From Desulfobulbus sp. (GTDB taxonomy: Bacteria; Desulfobacterota; Desulfobulbia; Desulfobulbales; Desulfobulbaceae): a stretch of DNA of 37,898 nt. Below the pieces are notes generated by a model. It had not been told where the DNA came from and did not search any database. It was given only the letters and a program-made list of their open reading frames with translations. Positions 33,846-37,898 of this stretch are shown piece by piece. The stretch lies in contig JAQUEZ010000044.1 of assembly GCA_028684915.1 (NCBI GenBank), positions 1 to 37,898 on the forward strand. Reading direction: 5' to 3'. A program made the translations under genes and the position numbers. Within the stretch, counting starts at the first letter, position 1. Each line of letters starts with the position of its first letter.

Positions 33846-34907
33846 ATGAAAAACGGAGTACGAGAAGTCCTGGCAGAGGTCACCATTCCCCAGGTGAAAA
33901 TCCCCGCGCATCCGGTGAAACGCGTTTTGCCGGCTGCAGAAACAGAGGCCCTGAAACAGCGTATTAAAACTATGCTGCAGGAAAAAAATGCAGTTTTAGT
34001 GGCCCATTACTATACCGAAGGGATCCTTCAGGATCTGGCCGAGGAGACCGGCGGTTGCGTCGCCGATTCCTTGGAGATGGCCCGATTCGGTACCGAGCAT
34101 CCGGCCCAAACCTTGGTCGTGGCCGGGGTGCGGTTCATGGGCGAAACCTCTAAGATCCTTAATAATGAGAAGCGGGTGCTGATGCCCGATTTGGCAGCGA
34201 CCTGCTCTCTGGACGAAAACTGTCCCATTGAGCTGTTCAGCGATTTCTGTGACCGTCATCCGAACTATACCGTGGTGGTCTATGCCAATACCAGTGCCGA
34301 AGTTAAGGCGCGCGCCCATTGGGTGGTCACCTCGGGTATTGCCTTGCCGGTGATTAAGCACCTGGCGGAGAAAGGGGAGAAGATCCTCTGGGGCCCAGAC
34401 CGGCACCTGGGAAGATACGTGCAGCAGCTGACCGGGGTCGAAATGATTCTCTGGCCGGGGTCCTGCGTGGTCCATGAAGAGTTTAAGGCCGATGCGTTGA
34501 TGAAGATGCGTACTTTGCACCCGGAGGCTGCGGTGTTGGTGCATCCCGAATCTCCCCAGGAGGTGGTGGACCAGGCCGATGTGGTTGGCTCGACCACGGC
34601 CATAATCCAGGCGGTACAGAACCTGCCCAACAGGGAATTCATTGTTGCCACCGACGCCGGTATCTTTAACAAGATGAGGCAGCTGGCCCCGGACAAAATT
34701 TTGCTCAGTGCCCCGACCGGCGGCGACGGCGCCACCTGCGAGAGTTGCGCTCGCTGCCCGTGGATGGAGATGAACTCGCTTGAGAAACTGGCCCATGCGC
34801 TGGAAACCGGCGCCGGTGAGATCCATGTTGCCCCTGAACTGGCAGCAAAGGCTAAAATTCCGATTCAACGCATGCTTGATTTTGCCAAGACATTGAAAAA
34901 GGCCTGA
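33846..34907 (+). CDS. nadA: Quinolinate synthase NadA
   Basis: NadA condenses iminoaspartate with dihydroxyacetone phosphate to quinolinate in NAD biosynthesis, using a 4Fe-4S cluster. The N-terminal [22 protein letters not shown] and [10 protein letters not shown] blocks are conserved. The three cluster cysteines are expected in [21 protein letters not shown] and the C-terminal [10 protein letters not shown], the last a CxxCxxC arrangement as in E. coli NadA. At 353 residues the size is normal. No nadB or nadC is adjacent. The start follows TAGGCC, a weak ribosome binding site. A strong hairpin terminator follows. Confidence 0.96.
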   Translation: MKNGVREVLAEVTIPQVKIPAHPVKRVLPAAETEALKQRIKTMLQEKNAVLVAHYYTEGILQDLAEETGGCVADSLEMARFGTEHPAQTLVVAGVRFMGETSKILNNEKRVLMPDLAATCSLDENCPIELFSDFCDRHPNYTVVVYANTSAEVKARAHWVVTSGIALPVIKHLAEKGEKILWGPDRHLGRYVQQLTGVEMILWPGSCVVHEEFKADALMKMRTLHPEAAVLVHPESPQEVVDQADVVGSTTAIIQAVQNLPNREFIVATDAGIFNKMRQLAPDKILLSAPTGGDGATCESCARCPWMEMNSLEKLAHALETGAGEIHVAPELAAKAKIPIQRMLDFAKTLKKA

Positions 34908-34934
34908 AGCCCTCAGCAGGTCAGGTGACCATAA

Positions 34935-34978
34935 AAAAAACAGCGGGACATCTAATTGAAGATGCCCCGCTGTTTTGC
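34935..34978. terminator. Bidirectional terminator between nadA and the HAD gene
   Basis: AAAACAGCGGGACATCT (34937-34953) pairs almost perfectly with AGATGCCCCGCTGTTTT (34960-34976) around a short loop. The A-run on the left and T-run on the right allow it to terminate both nadA (plus) and the convergent HAD gene (minus). Confidence 0.88.
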
Positions 34979-34998
34979 GTTGATGGTGTTGCAATCGC

Positions 34999-36081
34999 TC
35001 AGGTGCTGATCGAGTCTCGCGAAGGACGAAAACATCCTTTGGTGAGATCCACTCCCTGGAGGAGAACGCCCGGACTCTGGTAGAGGCTGGCAATAAGTCC
35101 GCTTTGCCGGCGGTTGATCAGAAGGCGGATCGGTACGTCCGGCAGGGTGAGCATTTCATAGTCGGTATCGGCATCGCCGGCCACCAGGACCGGGGTCCCC
35201 TTGATTCGTCGGGTGATGATTTCTGCTTTGCCTTCACGGTAAGTAGTGGGGTAGGCGGGTGAGTCGTTGATGGTCAGGCGATCCCCCTCGGCTAGCTGCA
35301 CGCGAATCCCGTAGATATGGTCGGCATCGACGGCAAAGCCAAGTCGAGGCGCCGCTCCTTCCACCAGCCACTCGGTACTCGCCGAGATCACATAGCGCTC
35401 AATACCCAGGGCTTCCAGCTGTTGCATCAGCGCCAGCATTTCAGGATAAGCATGCAAGCCAAGGGAATAGCTTGCGCTGATTCGACCGATGGGCTGCGGC
35501 GCTTCAACCTCCAGTGTTTCTTCCACCAGCGGTTCCAGCACCACCTTATCTACGACTTCCTGCGCCAGTTGCCGCAACTCGTTTGTGGTGAAACCCGAGA
35601 GCATCTTGCCCATGAACGGCAGCACATACCGGGGGCCGAGGTGCTCGGCCTTGCGGGCCATGTCGGTACACCAGAGGAGCAGTGTGGCAAACAGGGCGTA
35701 GTCGCTCGTTTGCTGGGCAGACTCGATGTGCCCCTGCTGAATCAGCGGCCAGAGATTGGTATAGGCGGCTAACAGCGTGCTGCGAATGAAGGACACGGGG
35801 ATGCCGGCCAGTTCGCCTGTTTCCTGAGGCAGTATCGCGGCCAGCTCACCGGGTTTGATCCGGTAGCACAGATGCTGCACCTGGAAGCGGAACAGGGCCT
35901 GACCGATATCGCGGAAGATACAGGTATTGTCAAAATCGAAAATAGCCACCGGTTTGGCGGCAAAGGATTGGTCGGCAATTTTAGACAGGCTGGTGGTGAT
36001 CCGGGCTAGGTTCTCCGGGAGCCAGTTGCCCTCCTGCGCCCGCATATCTGATGTAGGGGGTGTCGTGCCTGAGAATGTCAT
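34999..36081 (-). CDS. HAD-superfamily phosphatase
   Basis: This 360-residue cytoplasmic-looking protein has HAD motif I DFDNT at residues 49-53 (nucleophile D49, general acid D51), a motif II-type serine in YVISASTEWL and motif IV VAGDADTDYEML. A helical cap of roughly 150 residues lies between motifs I and II. The layout resembles phosphoserine phosphatase and phosphorylcholine phosphatase relatives, so it may dephosphorylate a small phosphorylated metabolite. No signal peptide is evident. ATG 36081 is kept; ATG 36045 is a possible alternative, and neither has a clear ribosome binding site. It is convergent with nadA. Confidence 0.8.
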   Translation of the reverse strand: MTFSGTTPPTSDMRAQEGNWLPENLARITTSLSKIADQSFAAKPVAIFDFDNTCIFRDIGQALFRFQVQHLCYRIKPGELAAILPQETGELAGIPVSFIRSTLLAAYTNLWPLIQQGHIESAQQTSDYALFATLLLWCTDMARKAEHLGPRYVLPFMGKMLSGFTTNELRQLAQEVVDKVVLEPLVEETLEVEAPQPIGRISASYSLGLHAYPEMLALMQQLEALGIERYVISASTEWLVEGAAPRLGFAVDADHIYGIRVQLAEGDRLTINDSPAYPTTYREGKAEIITRRIKGTPVLVAGDADTDYEMLTLPDVPIRLLINRRQSGLIASLYQSPGVLLQGVDLTKGCFRPSRDSIST

Positions 36082-36284
36082 CGCGTGTTGGTTGCGGGGG
36101 AAGTCATGGGGTCAGGCTGTAGGCTCCGGCATGGGAAAACAGCCGCTTAGGTCGATTTCTCTGGTTTACTCAGATGCAAACTCTCTAGAGTATCTGGATT
36201 TGGAGCAGAAGGGAAAAGAATTTTTGCTTAAGGCGGAAAAATCCAGCAATTAAAGCGGTGACTGGTTGAAAGGCAAGAGAGGAA

Positions 36285-36326
36285 AAGGGAAAACGGCTCC
36301 CTTCTGGACAAACCAGGAGGGAGCCG
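36285..36326 (-). terminator. Terminator of the SulP gene
   Basis: On the minus strand CGGCTCCCTCCTGG pairs with CCAGAAGGGAGCCG around a short loop (36294-36326), followed by TTTTCCCTTTTCC. It lies just past the SulP stop codon. The remaining gap to the HAD gene (36082-36293) shows nothing I can name. Confidence 0.75.
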
Positions 36327-36348
36327 AGAATGAAGAGAAACAGCTTGA

Positions 36349-37898
36349 TTACTCGGGCAGGTATTTGGTCAGCGGACAGCTCTTGCACCCTTCGATAGGC
36401 AAATCTGGGCTTTCGTGGACCTTGTGGACGATATCCGCTACTGCAGCCTTGGTGTCGGGGTAGAAGTTCTCGCGACCGATTTTGTCAAAGAGATGGGTCC
36501 GATCCAGTACGGCCAAAATCGGTCCCTTGGCATTGCAGACCGCAAAGCCGTATTTCGCCGCATGGAGCCGATCAACCAGTAGGGCTAGCTCTTCTTCGCC
36601 CGAGGCGTCGATGTCGTTAATACCCGAGGCGTCCAGGAGTACATAGCGCAGATCGGGCATCTCGTTACGGAATTTGATAATCTGCTCGTCCAGGTAGCTG
36701 GCATTGGCAAAGAAAAGAGGACCGTCGAAACGAACCACCGCGATATGGCGGCAACCGCGCAGACGGTGATGCTCGGCACTCTGCAGCGAACCGTCTTTGT
36801 ACATCGACAGTTTGGCCACGACCGGCCGCATGCATTTGTAGAGGAATACACCCATGGACAGGGCCACGCCAACCATGATGCCCTTGTCGAGATGGGGCGC
36901 ATAGGCCAGGGTCACCAGGAAGCTGATGACGGAGATGATACCGTCATGCTTTTGCGCATGCCAGGCGTGGATAAAACCTTTGGTGTTGACCAGACCGATA
37001 ACCGCCATCATGATCACCGCAGCCAGAACCGCTTGGGGCAGGTGGTAAAGCAGAGGGGTCAGGAAAAGCAGGGTAATGACGACGAAAATAGAGGTGATGA
37101 CACTGGAAATACCGGTCACGGCACCGGCCTGCAGGTTGACCGCAGATCGGGAGAAGGAGCCGGAAACCGCATAGCTGGAGCCAAAGGAGCCGAGAATATT
37201 GGCCAAGCCCTGGCCGATGAGCTCCTGGTTGGGGTCAAGTTTCTGGCCGGTCTTAGCTGCCATGGCCTTGGCAATGGCGATGGCTTCCATAAAGCCGAGC
37301 AAGCTGATGATAACTGCGGTCGGCAACAGTTTCATGGTAACACTGCCGTTGATTTTGGGCATGGTGAAGGTGGGTAGCCCTTCGGGAATTTTGCCAACAA
37401 TGGCGCCACCACCCATGAGCAAGAGGCTGTCTGCTTTCAGCGCAGAGTTACTTACCTTCATCCTCCATGTGCCGTGATCAGTGGTCATGCCATCCGGGAT
37501 GCTGGTTTTGGCAAAGAAGATTGATTTATCGCCGTCCTGGGCTTTTTCAAATTTGAGCCGACGCAGTTGTTGACGAATCTCTGCGCTGTGCTCTTGCGCG
37601 TCCTTCATCTTGGCGCTGAGGATCTCAATCTGGCTTTTGAGATTGATGGCCTCAATGGATGTGCCGTGACCTTTGGCCTCATTTTGCACCTTTTCCAGTT
37701 CCTTGCCAATCGTCATCCGCTCGGCGCCCAGATCGCTAAGGGCCTTGATCTCGTGGTTAAATTCGTTAATGAGGGTGGGCAATTCCTGCAGTTGGATGGT
37801 CTCAACCGGGACCTTCATATCGTTGTTAAAGCCGGTGAGGTAGGAGGTAACCGTGGTGACGACAACGGCTACCAGGACTGCTGGAATCTTGGGATTGA
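36349..37898 (-). CDS. SulP-family anion transporter with STAS domain and coiled-coil insert (5' end outside window)
   Basis: The open frame continues past the window edge, so only the C-terminal 515 or so residues are seen. It carries SulP signatures: NPKIPAVLVAVVV at the window edge, VGKIPEGLPTFTMPKI, LGFMEAIAIAKAMAAKTGQKLDPNQELIGQGLAN and VSGSFSRSAVNLQAGA. Several membrane helices follow, then a cytoplasmic STAS domain (about the last 140 residues, with VRFDGPLFFANASYLDEQI and LLDASGINDIDASGEEEL). It ends in GCKSCPLTKYLPE. SulP proteins move sulfate, bicarbonate or similar anions. Between the helix ending SYLTGFN and VGKIPEGLP there is an unusual insert of roughly 130 residues, highly charged and helical, where family members have a short loop. 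Confidence 0.9.
   Translation of the reverse strand, partial: NPKIPAVLVAVVVTTVTSYLTGFNNDMKVPVETIQLQELPTLINEFNHEIKALSDLGAERMTIGKELEKVQNEAKGHGTSIEAINLKSQIEILSAKMKDAQEHSAEIRQQLRRLKFEKAQDGDKSIFFAKTSIPDGMTTDHGTWRMKVSNSALKADSLLLMGGGAIVGKIPEGLPTFTMPKINGSVTMKLLPTAVIISLLGFMEAIAIAKAMAAKTGQKLDPNQELIGQGLANILGSFGSSYAVSGSFSRSAVNLQAGAVTGISSVITSIFVVITLLFLTPLLYHLPQAVLAAVIMMAVIGLVNTKGFIHAWHAQKHDGIISVISFLVTLAYAPHLDKGIMVGVALSMGVFLYKCMRPVVAKLSMYKDGSLQSAEHHRLRGCRHIAVVRFDGPLFFANASYLDEQIIKFRNEMPDLRYVLLDASGINDIDASGEEELALLVDRLHAAKYGFAVCNAKGPILAVLDRTHLFDKIGRENFYPDTKAAVADIVHKVHESPDLPIEGCKSCPLTKYLPE

Noticed and set aside
33996..35093. 365-codon open frame on the minus strand
   Set aside because: It is antisense to nadA and crosses the bidirectional terminator into the HAD gene; the translation is compositionally odd and matches nothing.
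36745..37377. 210-codon plus-strand frame
   Set aside because: It is a shadow of the SulP gene, with a His/Gly/Asp-rich translation typical of antisense frames.

Overview
The window reads as one chromosomal segment of a diderm (Gram-negative) bacterium. I infer Desulfobacterota, most likely a Desulfobulbales-like sulfur-metabolising lineage, from the moderately GC-rich sequence, the division/cell-wall (dcw) layout, a MurE with the meso-DAP signature DNPR, and the accessory families present (SulP transporter, DACNV-type protein, B12-type radical SAM). The taxonomic call is inference only. I saw no tRNA, rRNA, CRISPR array, insertion sequence or phage gene.

Layout. (1) 18-5059: a LolD/MacB-type ABC exporter pair (ATPase and FtsX-like permease) followed by a large exported protein of unknown function, closed by a hairpin-plus-T-run terminator. 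(2) 5386-21945: a dcw operon with a recognisable promoter, putative MraZ boxes, then mraZ, rsmH, ftsL, ftsI-like, a murE-murF fusion, mraY, murD, a small zinc-ribbon gene, murG, murC, murB, ftsQ, ftsA, ftsZ and a terminator. (3) 22056-26394: a small A+T-rich gene for a secreted CHAP-like protein, then a B12-type radical SAM protein closely followed by a membrane histidine kinase. (4) 26577-32254: a GT-B glycosyltransferase-like protein, a FetAB-type ABC exporter pair, a hybrid histidine kinase/receiver and a Bcr/CflA efflux pump. (5) 32262-37898: a DACNV/DisA-fold putative diadenylate cyclase (minus), nadA (plus), a HAD phosphatase (minus) and the C-terminal part of a SulP anion transporter (minus) that runs off the window.

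The main discovery lies in the dcw operon. The gene in the ftsI position keeps the overall class B PBP architecture (N-terminal membrane anchor, dimerisation region, transpeptidase-like fold, C-terminal PASTA), but all three active-site motifs (SxxK, SxN, KTG) appear to be gone while the frame is intact. In the same operon ftsW, the glycosyltransferase partner of FtsI normally found between murD and murG, is absent, and its slot holds a 75-residue zinc-ribbon protein. Read together, this suggests a divisome in which the FtsW-FtsI pair encoded in the dcw cluster has become non-catalytic or has been replaced by enzymes encoded elsewhere. The precursor ligases and FtsQ/FtsA/FtsZ look complete. 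All motif alignments were made by eye.
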